From: Deltaproteobacteria bacterium
GTDB taxonomy: Bacteria > Myxococcota_A > UBA9042 > DTJE01
Length of the DNA stretch: 9,731 bases
Assembly: GCA_013151875.1 (NCBI GenBank)
Contig: JAADHL010000186.1
Location: 2,387 to 12,117, forward strand
Direction: 5' to 3'
The notes under the pieces were generated by a model, which searched no databases, was not told where the DNA came from, and worked only from the letters and a program-made list of their open reading frames with translations. Numbering within the stretch: the stretch's first letter is position 1; each line of letters begins with the position of its first letter. The translations under genes and the position numbers were made by a program. This document shows positions 1 through 7,013 of the stretch, one piece after another.

Positions 1-1584
<1,584 letters not shown>

Positions 1585-1592
1585 CCGTCACG

Positions 1593-1597
1593 CCTCC
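1593..1597 (-). promoter_or_regulatory. Ribosome binding site of secA
   Basis: GGAGG on the minus strand, 8 nt before the ATG at 1584. It fixes the secA start. Confidence 0.85.
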
Positions 1598-1628
1598 GTC
1601 AGGCTGGAGCCCCAAAATAGGGAGCAGT

Positions 1629-1637
1629 ATTATACCA
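1629..1637 (-). promoter_or_regulatory. Extended -10 promoter of secA
   Basis: The minus strand reads TGGTATAAT, a perfect sigma-70 -10 hexamer with the TGn extension. No good -35 box lies 16-18 nt upstream, which is usual for extended -10 promoters. The predicted transcript starts near 1621-1622 and gives a leader of about 38 nt containing the GGAGG site. This is inferred from sequence only. Confidence 0.7.
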
Positions 1638-1653
1638 TTGGGTTTCAGGTGGT

Positions 1654-1682
1654 CCGGCGCAAGGCCGTCAATGCGGCGCCGG
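1654..1682 (-). other. Hairpin directly after the stop codon of the 136-residue gene
   Basis: The arms CCGGCGC (1654-1660) and GCGCCGG (1676-1682) are a perfect 7-bp inverted repeat with a 15-nt loop, starting right after the stop codon. No U-rich run follows on the minus strand, so it is not a classical intrinsic terminator. It could be a weak terminator or a 3'-end stabiliser, and it lies just upstream of the secA promoter. Confidence 0.4.
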
Positions 1683-2093
1683 CTATCGCCTTTTTGCGGT
1701 TTTCTTCTTTTTTACGGCAGGTTTCTTTTCAGGGGTTTTCCCCGTTTTCTGGTTGATCCCGACCTTTACGCTGATGTCGAACTCAAGACCCGAGAGGATC
1801 CTCTGTATTTCCGTCGCGGGATCAAGCCCGCCCAGATACGCGCTGAGTTCGGCGACCAGAGCCCTGACGATTTCGGTGCGCAATGCGGCAAACTGCGTGG
1901 ACAGTTCACGAACAATCGTCTGGCCGATCTCCTTGGGCACCATGGCCCCGATCAACGCCCGCAGCCCCTCCTCCGAGGACAACAGGGATCGCACGGATCC
2001 TGCCACCGCCTTTCTGGCGATATCGAAAATGACGCCCTCAGCGCCTTTGGGTCTCTCGGTGGTGTTGTTGTTTTCATCGAAAGGGTCCTGCAT
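1683..2093 (-). CDS. Uncharacterised 136-residue protein with lysine-rich C-terminal tail
   Basis: I do not recognise a named family. The N-terminus is polar and disordered (residues 1-17, Asn/Asp/Glu-rich). Residues 20-105 are predicted to be amphipathic helices containing ALRTEIVRALVAELSAYL, followed by a short strand-like segment (EFDISVKVGI, 104-113). The last 20 residues are a Lys/Pro/Arg tail ending KKKKTAKRR, like the basic tails of bacterial histone-H1-like proteins. There is no signal peptide or membrane segment, so it is probably cytoplasmic and possibly nucleic-acid or membrane-surface binding; that is inference. The start is the ATG at 2093, with AGGAGG 5 nt upstream; a TTG six codons earlier lacks such a site. 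It lies 57 nt after the phosphatase stop and 98 nt before secA on the same strand. Codon use looks like the neighbours, supporting a real gene. Confidence 0.78.
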   Translation of the reverse strand: MQDPFDENNNTTERPKGAEGVIFDIARKAVAGSVRSLLSSEEGLRALIGAMVPKEIGQTIVRELSTQFAALRTEIVRALVAELSAYLGGLDPATEIQRILSGLEFDISVKVGINQKTGKTPEKKPAVKKKKTAKRR

Positions 2094-2098
2094 CTTCG

Positions 2099-2104
2099 CC
2101 TCCT
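2099..2104 (-). promoter_or_regulatory. Ribosome binding site of the 136-residue gene
   Basis: A complete AGGAGG on the minus strand, 5 nt before the ATG at 2093. It decides for this ATG over the upstream in-frame TTG at 2111. Confidence 0.85.
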
Positions 2105-2150
2105 GAAGCAATCATGCCGGGATTCACGCCAAAGGATACCCGGCCCGCGC

Positions 2151-2621
2151 CTAGCGGTCCAGGCCCTTCAGCGCCTCCCTTACCGCCTCCTGATCCGGGT
2201 GCGAAAGATGGGCCGTCTTCACCACCCGGCACGCCTCACCCGCATCCAGCCCCCGGGAAAGCGCCAGGTACGCGGCCACAACGGTCGGCGACCGGTTGAT
2301 ACCGATGGCGCAATGCACGTACACGTGCCTCCTCTTGTCCCTCAGCTTTTTCACCAGGACCGCTGCTTCAGCCAGTCTGTCCGTCAGCTCCCGCCTGGAA
2401 AAATCCCTCATGGGGATCCTGTGAAGCGCCATTCCATGCGCCCCGGCCAGCCGAAAACCTATCGACGGCCGTATCCCGCAGAGTCGGGCCTCGTCCTCGG
2501 TCTGAAGGGTCAACACATCCGTGACGCCGATGTCGCTCAGGAAGGCAAAGTCCTCGGGGGTCCTCGGCGCCCTTCCCACCCAGAGTCCGTCTTCCACCGC
2601 GTCCGGTTCGAAGTCATTCAT
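2151..2621 (-). CDS. Dual-specificity (cysteine-based) protein phosphatase
   Basis: A 156-residue single-domain phosphatase of the dual-specificity/PTP superfamily. The catalytic P-loop is HCAIGINRS (residues 103-111): C104 is the nucleophile, R110 binds phosphate and S111 is the usual hydroxyl residue after the arginine. D73 in IPMRDF is the expected general acid, at the normal distance before the loop. The N-terminal part (DGLWVGRAP, then FLSDIGVTDVLTL) is the standard first strand and helix of the fold. There is no signal peptide, so it is cytosolic. The substrate is unknown: phosphoproteins, phosphosugars and phosphoinositide-like compounds are all known for relatives. Neither the ATG at 2621 (chosen here) nor an in-frame TTG at 2651 has a clear ribosome site; the TTG would add 10 residues. 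It is the first gene of a minus-strand group continuing into the lysine-tailed protein and secA, and is divergent from the ferredoxin gene. Confidence 0.9.
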   Translation of the reverse strand: MNDFEPDAVEDGLWVGRAPRTPEDFAFLSDIGVTDVLTLQTEDEARLCGIRPSIGFRLAGAHGMALHRIPMRDFSRRELTDRLAEAAVLVKKLRDKRRHVYVHCAIGINRSPTVVAAYLALSRGLDAGEACRVVKTAHLSHPDQEAVREALKGLDR

Positions 2622-2680
2622 CACGGCATCATGATAGCCCGATACCGCCAATCAGGAAACTGCGGTTCATGACACCGTAA

Positions 2681-2686
2681 ATTATA
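2681..2686 (-). promoter_or_regulatory. Candidate -10 box for the phosphatase gene
   Basis: A perfect TATAAT on the minus strand, about 60 nt before the ATG at 2621 and 30 nt before the alternative TTG. No convincing -35 box is found 16-18 nt upstream, so this is a moderate call based on the -10 and its position in a divergent intergenic region. Confidence 0.45.
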
Positions 2687-2704
2687 GCGATAAGTTGATT
2701 GTCC

Positions 2705-2733
2705 TTGACAGGCAGGGGGCATTTGATCAAACT
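2705..2733 (+). promoter_or_regulatory. Sigma-70-type promoter of the ferredoxin gene
   Basis: A perfect -35 TTGACA (2705-2710), then a 17-nt spacer, then a weak -10 CAAACT (2728-2733). Predicted transcription starts near 2740 and gives a leader of about 60 nt. The small dyad ACTTCC/GGAAGT (2731-2736 and 2742-2747) overlaps the -10 and start point and could be an operator. Confidence 0.5.
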
Positions 2734-2788
2734 TCCACCTCGGAAGTCGGCAACGGCCGGGTGGCCCGCCGGCATGGCACAAAGCATC

Positions 2789-2793
2789 AGGAG
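2789..2793 (+). promoter_or_regulatory. Ribosome binding site of the ferredoxin gene
   Basis: AGGAG 7 nt before the ATG at 2801. Confidence 0.8.
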
Positions 2794-2800
2794 TTGAATC

Positions 2801-3049
2801 ATGGCTCTACACATTACCGAAGATTGCACCGCTTGCGACGTCTGCGTCGAGGAATGCGACGTGAACGAGGCCATTTCCGAAGGCGACCCCATCTATGTGA
2901 TCGACCCCGCCAAGTGTACCGAGTGCGTCGGCATCGCGGATGAGCCGAAGTGCGTGCCTGTCTGCCCGGTCGAATGTATCGTGCCGGACCCCGACAACAA
3001 GGAAACCAAGGAAGAACTGCAGGCCAAGTTCGACAAGCTTCACGGCTAA
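2801..3049 (+). CDS. 2[4Fe-4S] ferredoxin, Allochromatium vinosum (Alvin) type
   Basis: An 82-residue cytoplasmic electron carrier. The first cluster motif is C9-x2-C12-x2-C15-x3-C19. The second is C39-x2-C42-x8-C51-x3-C55, with an additional C59. The eight-residue spacing between C42 and C51 (instead of two) and the helical tail (TKEELQAKFDKL, about residues 69-80) are hallmarks of the Alvin-type 8Fe-8S ferredoxins, whose two clusters have very different and very low potentials. By family comparison C9, C12, C15 and C55 hold one cluster, C39, C42, C51 and C19 the other, and C59 is the extra conserved cysteine. The residue after C19 is Asp, where most ferredoxins have Pro. Many proteobacteria keep such a gene near coaD or other housekeeping genes; the redox partner is not evident here. 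It has its own promoter and RBS. A lipoprotein gene follows 118 nt later. Confidence 0.96.
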   Translation: MALHITEDCTACDVCVEECDVNEAISEGDPIYVIDPAKCTECVGIADEPKCVPVCPVECIVPDPDNKETKEELQAKFDKLHG

Positions 3050-3056
3050 GACCACA

Positions 3057-3070
3057 GCGGGCCTGCCCGC
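3057..3070 (+). other. Short GC hairpin after the ferredoxin gene
   Basis: GCGGGC and GCCCGC (3057-3062 and 3065-3070) form a tight inverted repeat 7 nt after the ferredoxin stop. No T-run follows, so it is at best a weak or Rho-assisted terminator. Confidence 0.3.
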
Positions 3071-3155
3071 GTCCCATCACCTCCGAAATTACACACCTGA
3101 ATACCGGCGGTGGACTGTATCATTCACCAATGCTACATTTCCCTTCGATGAAACC

Positions 3156-3160
3156 GGAGG
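3156..3160 (+). promoter_or_regulatory. Ribosome binding site of the lipoprotein gene
   Basis: GGAGG lies 7 nt before the ATG at 3168 but only 1 nt before the in-frame ATG at 3162, so it favours 3168. Confidence 0.8.
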
Positions 3161-3167
3161 AATGACC

Positions 3168-3629
3168 ATGCGTCTGACTCATGCGGCCATGTTGATCCTG
3201 CTTGTCCTGGCGGCTTCCACGGCCGGGTGTCAAAAAGTAAAGACCAAGCTGGGCATTGGAGACGATATAACGCGACCCGCCCCCGGCACCCCTGAAAAGG
3301 TGATCCAGGACGTTCTGAAGGCCGCCATCAACGCCGACGAGGAGGCGGGATGGGAGGGCTTCTATCCCCTGCTTCACACCGATGAGGCGGACAGCCCGGC
3401 TGCCATGAACAACTGGCGCACGATCAAGTTCCCGGCCATTCGAAGGAAGGCGGCCTACCTGCTGACCGACAAGTCCTCTTTCGAGTTCACCGTCATGGAT
3501 CGACGCGAGGATGGCAGATCCCTGACCATTTTCGTGAAAAACAGCAAGTCCGATTCGCCCACGCCGTGCAAACTGAGACAGGACCCCGACAAGGGCAACG
3601 CCTGGATGGTCTTCAACAGTTGTTTCTGA
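3168..3629 (+). CDS. Predicted lipoprotein of unknown function (153 residues)
   Basis: The N-terminus is a type II signal peptide: MRLTH, a hydrophobic core (AAMLILLVLAAS) and the cleavage region STAG with the lipidated C21. Gln at +2 predicts sorting to the outer membrane. After a short linker rich in Pro and Gly (about 36-42), residues 42-153 look like a compact alpha+beta domain. It starts with a helix (PEKVIQDVLKAAINAD) and ends in two strands (SLTIFVKN, AWMVFNSCF), a pattern resembling the NTF2-like/DUF4878 type of small lipoprotein; that assignment is tentative. C134 and C152 could form a disulfide in the periplasm. It follows the ferredoxin gene by 118 nt on the same strand and may be co-transcribed, although no functional link is obvious. 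Its TGA stop abuts the stop of the convergent carbamoyltransferase gene with no base between. Confidence 0.86.
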   Translation: MRLTHAAMLILLVLAASTAGCQKVKTKLGIGDDITRPAPGTPEKVIQDVLKAAINADEEAGWEGFYPLLHTDEADSPAAMNNWRTIKFPAIRRKAAYLLTDKSSFEFTVMDRREDGRSLTIFVKNSKSDSPTPCKLRQDPDKGNAWMVFNSCF

Positions 3630-4610
3630 CTACATCGTCAACGCCATGACGGCCTTGCAGGTGTGCAGTCGGTTCTCGGCCTCCTGATAGACGCGGGACC
3701 TCGGACCGTCTATGACCGCGTCGGTGACCTCGTGGCCGCGATCCGCCGGTAGACAGTGCATGTATATCGCATCCTTGTCGGCCATGGACATGCGCCGCTC
3801 GTCGCAGATCCAGTCGCGATACCCGGCGGCGACCGCCAGGGCCTCTTCCGGCTTGCCGAACAGACTCTCTATGCCCCAGGACTTCGGATAAACGACGTGC
3901 GCGCCTTCAATGGCCCGGTCCATCGAATCCACCACCTCAAAGGTCCCCCCGGACCGCCGAGCGTTCTCTGCGGCCGCCTTCAGAGGGCCCTCCATCAGGC
4001 TGAATTCGGGGGGATGAGCCAGGGTGACATGCATCCCAAAGCGCGTCATCAACGTTATCAGCCCCTGCGGCACGCTCATGGGTTTCGCGTAGGAAGGCGC
4101 GTAGGCCCAGGACACGGCTATCTTCTTGCCCTTCAGGTCATTGCCGAAATTTTCGCGGATGGTCATCAGGTCCGCCAGGGTCTGGAATGGATGGTCGATG
4201 TCGCACTGCATGTTCATGACAGGGACCTCGGCCCACCGAGCCACTTCCCGCATGTAGGCGTTGCCCTCACCCGGAACCAGGTCGTGCCTGATGGCGATGG
4301 CGTGGCCGTATGACGCCAGTATGATGCCCATGTCTTTCGGGCTTTCGCCGTGAGCGGCCTGGGATGTCTCGGCCGCTATGAAGTGCGCGTGACCTCCGAG
4401 CTGCGTGATTCCGGCCTCGAACGAGTTGCGAGTGCGCGTGGATTTGTCGAAAAAGAACAGAAATATCGTCTTGTCCGGAAGCAGCCGATGAGGGACTCCA
4501 TTCCTGAATTTCACCTTGAGGTCCGCGGCCAGCGCCAACGCCCGCTCCAGCTCCGCGTCGTTCCAGTCCGCCGTTTCGATGAAGTCGCGCCCTTTGAGTT
4601 CCGATTCCAT
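3630..4610 (-). CDS. Carbamoyltransferase of the knotted YgeW / N-acetylornithine type
   Basis: A 326-residue member of the aspartate/ornithine carbamoyltransferase superfamily, which transfers the carbamoyl group of carbamoyl phosphate to an amine. Residue numbers here count from the GTG one codon upstream. The carbamoyl-phosphate motifs are FDKSTRTRNSFE (55-66), HPFQ (141-144) and HCLP (286-289). The C-terminus ends EAENRLHTCKAVMA as in ornithine enzymes. However, the ornithine loop (DxxxSMG) is replaced by VVYPKSWG (240-247), and a proline-rich loop, SWAYAPSYAKPMSVPQG (168-184), is present. These two features mark the knotted group: N-acetyl- and N-succinylornithine carbamoyltransferases and YgeW. 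The middle region reads most like YgeW and the C-terminus like N-acetylornithine carbamoyltransferase. The substrate is therefore open, and argF would be premature. GTG 4613 is an alternative start. It lies 19 nt after the HEPN/zinc-ribbon gene, so is probably its operon partner. Confidence 0.92.
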   Translation of the reverse strand: MESELKGRDFIETADWNDAELERALALAADLKVKFRNGVPHRLLPDKTIFLFFFDKSTRTRNSFEAGITQLGGHAHFIAAETSQAAHGESPKDMGIILASYGHAIAIRHDLVPGEGNAYMREVARWAEVPVMNMQCDIDHPFQTLADLMTIRENFGNDLKGKKIAVSWAYAPSYAKPMSVPQGLITLMTRFGMHVTLAHPPEFSLMEGPLKAAAENARRSGGTFEVVDSMDRAIEGAHVVYPKSWGIESLFGKPEEALAVAAGYRDWICDERRMSMADKDAIYMHCLPADRGHEVTDAVIDGPRSRVYQEAENRLHTCKAVMALTM

Positions 4611-4629
4611 CACCCACCCATCGCAAACA

Positions 4630-5736
4630 CTACCTGACGGTCCTCATCGGACGGCCGCACAGTGGACAAGGAACCCGCCCGCGCGCCGTCTGGCGTGTCC
4701 TGGGAATGCGCACACCGCAGTTGTGGCATATCAGAAACGTCTTCACGAAAGAGGTCCGCCGGTCCCTCTCTGATCGTCCGGAACGGGGCGGCCCTCCCCT
4801 ACCTCGATGCGGACGCCCCTGTCTATTTGAATCATCATGCGGCCCGGACCTGGACCGGCCCCCGCTTACCGGCTCTGGTATCGGCTCGTCCTCACCCTCA
4901 ACCTTCCCTCCCAGCAGCCGCAAAGCGGCCCTGCGAATCCGTGACGCGGCCGCAATCGCGCGGTGGTGATGGTTGGCGCACGGAGGCGCCGCCCCCGATT
5001 CACCCGAGCCTGCAATCACGTCGACTACTTCAGCCATTTCCGACGCGTCCGCCAGTCCCCTGACCGCCTCGAATACGCGTCTTATGTCCCACATCACTGA
5101 GACTTCGATATCCGCTGCCGCGGCCAGGGTGCGCAGGAACTTCTCGGCCGCCTGTCCGGCATGCCAGGCGCTCATCACCGCGCCTCCTGAACGCGTCGCC
5201 AACTCCCTGGCATCCTCCATGTCGCCCTCGGCCTCCTCGAAATCGGATTTTACCCGGGGGTCGTCAATGGTCCGCCAGGTGGGTTTAAACACCTTCTTGC
5301 GCGCAGGTTTCTTTGCCTTGAGCTTTTCTTTTTCGAGCTTTTCTTTTTCGGCCTCTTCCTTTGGAGCTTTTTCCTTTTCGAGCTGTTTCTTTTCGCTCTT
5401 TTTCTTTTTTTCCGGTTTTGTTTTTTCGGATTTCGCTTTTGCGGGCCGTACAGCCTCAGATTTATCGGATTTCTTTTCCGTAGCTGCTTTCTTTTTTACA
5501 ACGGTCTTCTTTTTCGCAGTCGCCGTCGTCTTCGTCTTTACCTTCTTTTTCGCCCCGGGCTTTTTGCCGGTCGCGGCAGGCTTCTTTTCCGTAGCTGCTT
5601 TCTTTTTCACAGCGGATTTCTTCTTTGCCGTCACTGCCTTGGCAGCGGGCGTCTTTTTCGTCACGGCCTTTTTTGCCGCCGGTTTATCCGCGGAATCAGG
5701 ATCGTCCGGAGTTTTCCTTGCCGTCTTGTCTTTCAC
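4630..5736 (-). CDS. Histone-H1-like tail + HEPN-like domain + zinc ribbon fusion protein
   Basis: A 368-residue protein with three parts; I know of no named family with this order. Residues 1-150 are a disordered Lys/Ala/Thr/Glu tail with repeated KKKAATEKK and KLEKE units, like bacterial H1-type DNA-binding tails. Residues 165-277 resemble a HEPN domain: the signature helix AWHAGQAAEKFLRTLAAA is followed by WDIRRVFEAVRGL where HEPN proteins usually have HdLrrLle. The RX4-6H nuclease motif is not seen, so it is probably non-catalytic. Residues 292-329 are Arg/Gly-rich. The C-terminus is a zinc ribbon, CHNC-x16-CPLC (C337, C340, C357, C360). Everything suggests nucleic-acid binding in the cytoplasm, inferred from the domains. 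The start is GTG at 5736 (RBS 5744-5748); GTG 5739, or TTG 5763 inside rapZ, are alternatives. The gene is tightly coupled to rapZ and to the carbamoyltransferase. Confidence 0.87.
   Translation of the reverse strand: MKDKTARKTPDDPDSADKPAAKKAVTKKTPAAKAVTAKKKSAVKKKAATEKKPAATGKKPGAKKKVKTKTTATAKKKTVVKKKAATEKKSDKSEAVRPAKAKSEKTKPEKKKKSEKKQLEKEKAPKEEAEKEKLEKEKLKAKKPARKKVFKPTWRTIDDPRVKSDFEEAEGDMEDARELATRSGGAVMSAWHAGQAAEKFLRTLAAAADIEVSVMWDIRRVFEAVRGLADASEMAEVVDVIAGSGESGAAPPCANHHHRAIAAASRIRRAALRLLGGKVEGEDEPIPEPVSGGRSRSGPHDDSNRQGRPHRGRGGPPRSGRSERDRRTSFVKTFLICHNCGVRIPRTRQTARGRVPCPLCGRPMRTVR
5320..5349 (-). repeat. Perfect tandem duplication of a 15-bp unit
   Basis: The 15-bp unit at 5320-5334 is repeated exactly at 5335-5349 and encodes the duplicated KLEKE stretch of the charged tail. 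A degraded third copy lies near 5380. This suggests replication slippage. Confidence 0.85.
5471..5607 (-). repeat. Exact 26-bp direct repeat, 111 bp apart (5471-5496 and 5582-5607)
   Basis: Two identical 26-bp copies encode the KKKAATEKK unit twice within the lysine-rich tail. Identity at synonymous positions points to recent duplication or conversion rather than only amino-acid bias. Confidence 0.85.
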
Positions 5737-5743
5737 CACTTCA

Positions 5744-5748
5744 ACCTC
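5744..5748 (-). promoter_or_regulatory. Ribosome binding site overlapping the rapZ stop codon
   Basis: GAGGT on the minus strand shares bases with the rapZ TGA (5747-5749). It lies 7 nt before GTG 5736 and 4 nt before GTG 5739. The layout implies translational coupling of the HEPN/zinc-ribbon gene to rapZ. Confidence 0.65.
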
Positions 5749-6613
5749 ACGCTTCCCGGTCAATGTCCCTGTGCGTCAAACGCACCGGAAGACCGATATG
5801 CTTCAACCTGCGGGCCAAAGCCTCAACGACAGCCACGGAACGGTGCCTTCCGCCCGTGCAGCCCACCGCCACCGTCAACACCGGCCGCCCCTCCTCCTCA
5901 TGCCTGGGGATGGTCAGTTTCAGCAGCTCCTCAATCCGACTCAGGAATGCACCCCACTCCGGCCCCGACTCCAGGAATTCCCTGACCTCACGGCATTTCC
6001 CGCTGCACGCCCGGAGTTCATCTACAAAATAGGGATTCGGCAAAAAACGGCTGTCAAAGACGTAGTCCGCCGCCCTCGGCAACCCGCGCTTGAAGCCGAA
6101 CGACACCACGGACACCGTCATGCTGGATGCCTTTTTTGGGTCATAAACCTTGGTGATCAGCGACTTCAGCTGGTGGACGTTCAAATCGGTGGTGTCTATG
6201 ACCCAGCCCGCGTGCGTCCTCACATCGGACAGCATCTTTCGCTCGAGCTCTATGTCGGCGGCCAGTGACGATGTTTCAGAACCCAGAGGATGCCGCCGCC
6301 TCGTTTCGGAATATCTGCGGATCAGCACATCGTCCGACGCATCCAGAAAGATCACGTCGAGGCGGTGTCCAAGACCTCGGATGGTTTCCATGGTTCCCAC
6401 CAGCAGGTCCAGGAAACCGCGTTCACGTACATCTATCCCCAAAGCCACGCGATCGAATTCATCCTGCTGCTCGGCCAGGGTCAGGAACTTGTCGAGCAGC
6501 ACGACCGGCAGGTTGTCTATGCAGAAAAAACCCAGGTCTTCAAGAGACTTTATGGCCGTGGACTTGCCGGAACCCGACAAACCCGTCACTACAACGACAT
6601 GAGCCTTGGGCAT
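5747..6613 (-). CDS. rapZ: RNase adapter protein / P-loop nucleotide-binding protein RapZ (YvcJ family)
   Basis: A 288-residue protein of normal family length. The N-terminal kinase-like domain has the Walker A motif GLSGSGKST (11-19), then GFFCIDNLP, and FLDASDDVLIRRYSETRRRHPL as the Walker B and following region. The C-terminal domain has SFGFKRGLP, DSRFLPNPY and GCTGGRHRS, all diagnostic. In E. coli RapZ binds small RNAs and presents GlmZ to RNase E, thereby controlling glucosamine-6-phosphate synthase; in other bacteria the role is less clear. It is cytoplasmic. It sits 62 nt after hpf in the rpoN cluster, its usual neighbourhood, but without ptsN in between. The ATG start gives the expected MPKAHVVVVTGLSGSGKS beginning; the ribosome site is weak (GGGAAGAAG, more than 8 nt away). 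Its stop overlaps the ribosome site of the next gene. Confidence 0.97.
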   Translation of the reverse strand: MPKAHVVVVTGLSGSGKSTAIKSLEDLGFFCIDNLPVVLLDKFLTLAEQQDEFDRVALGIDVRERGFLDLLVGTMETIRGLGHRLDVIFLDASDDVLIRRYSETRRRHPLGSETSSLAADIELERKMLSDVRTHAGWVIDTTDLNVHQLKSLITKVYDPKKASSMTVSVVSFGFKRGLPRAADYVFDSRFLPNPYFVDELRACSGKCREVREFLESGPEWGAFLSRIEELLKLTIPRHEEEGRPVLTVAVGCTGGRHRSVAVVEALARRLKHIGLPVRLTHRDIDREA

Positions 6614-6675
6614 CGGACTTGCTTCTTCCCGTTTTACACTTGACCGCCGACGGCAGGCGGCTGACGGTTACTTCA

Positions 6676-6984
6676 TCAGGCGCCTTTCTTGCGCCGCGCT
6701 TGGAACAGGTCCTTTTTCCGCTGCAATTGCCTTTGAATCTTGTCCAGGACCACGTCGATGGTCGGGTACAGGTCGGTGGTCTTTTCCGTGCACTTGAACG
6801 TGTCTCCGAATGAATTCACCACCATGTCCACGTAGGTCCAGGCCTTTTCAGTCGAGATGGTCACCCTGACCTCGGGCGATTTTCCATCGGTAAACTTGTC
6901 CAATTTGGCATTTACGCGAGACTTGATCAGGTCCCTGAGTTCGTCGGTACCCTCGAACTGACGGAACGTAAAATCGACTTTCAT
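6676..6984 (-). CDS. hpf: Ribosome hibernation promoting factor, short form
   Basis: A 102-residue protein of the HPF/YfiA (RaiA) family. It starts MKVDFTFRQFEGTDELRDLIKSR, has the basic helix VNAKLDKF, the strands VRVTISTEKAWTYVDMVV, and the last helix TIDVVLDKIQRQLQRKK with a basic tail. The fold binds the 30S decoding region and, in short-form HPF, supports formation of idle 100S dimers. The long-form dimerisation domain is absent, so this is the short type that normally works with RMF or a similar partner in gammaproteobacteria; whether a partner exists here cannot be seen. The start is fixed by GGAGG 8 nt upstream. It follows rpoN by 72 nt, the classic order, and that gap holds competing hairpins. 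Confidence 0.96.
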   Translation of the reverse strand: MKVDFTFRQFEGTDELRDLIKSRVNAKLDKFTDGKSPEVRVTISTEKAWTYVDMVVNSFGDTFKCTEKTTDLYPTIDVVLDKIQRQLQRKKDLFQARRKKGA

Positions 6985-6992
6985 CTATCTGG

Positions 6993-6997
6993 CCTCC
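6993..6997 (-). promoter_or_regulatory. Ribosome binding site of hpf
   Basis: GGAGG on the minus strand, 8 nt before the ATG at 6984. Confidence 0.85.
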
Positions 6998-7013
6998 ATT
7001 CTATATGTTTTTA

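Noticed and set aside
1638..2672. 344-codon plus-strand frame across three minus-strand regions
   Set aside because: It is antisense to the 136-residue gene and the phosphatase, both of which have clear motifs or ribosome sites. Its product is low-complexity and rich in Pro, Arg and His.
2774..2790. TGGCAC followed by sequence resembling a sigma-54 -24/-12 promoter before the ferredoxin gene
   Set aside because: The -12 part lacks the essential TTGC/GC pattern at the right distance, and it is only about 10 nt before the RBS.
3118..3123. TATCAT as a -10 box for the lipoprotein gene
   Set aside because: No acceptable -35 box lies 16-18 nt upstream. Co-transcription with the ferredoxin gene is equally likely.
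4973..6268. 431-codon plus-strand frame with a Phe/Ser-rich, membrane-like middle
   Set aside because: The Phe/Val/Ala-rich part is the complement of the lysine-rich tail (AAG/AAA read as CTT/TTT) and the rest is antisense to rapZ. The apparent transmembrane segments are an artefact.
6643..6661. GC stem CCGCC/GGCGG between hpf and rapZ as a terminator
   Set aside because: It has only 5 bp, no U-run follows, and the genes are in the usual operon order, so readthrough is expected.
6998..7003. TAGAAT on the minus strand as a -10 box for hpf
   Set aside because: It lies directly against the hpf ribosome site, so transcription would begin almost at the start codon. No -35 is found.
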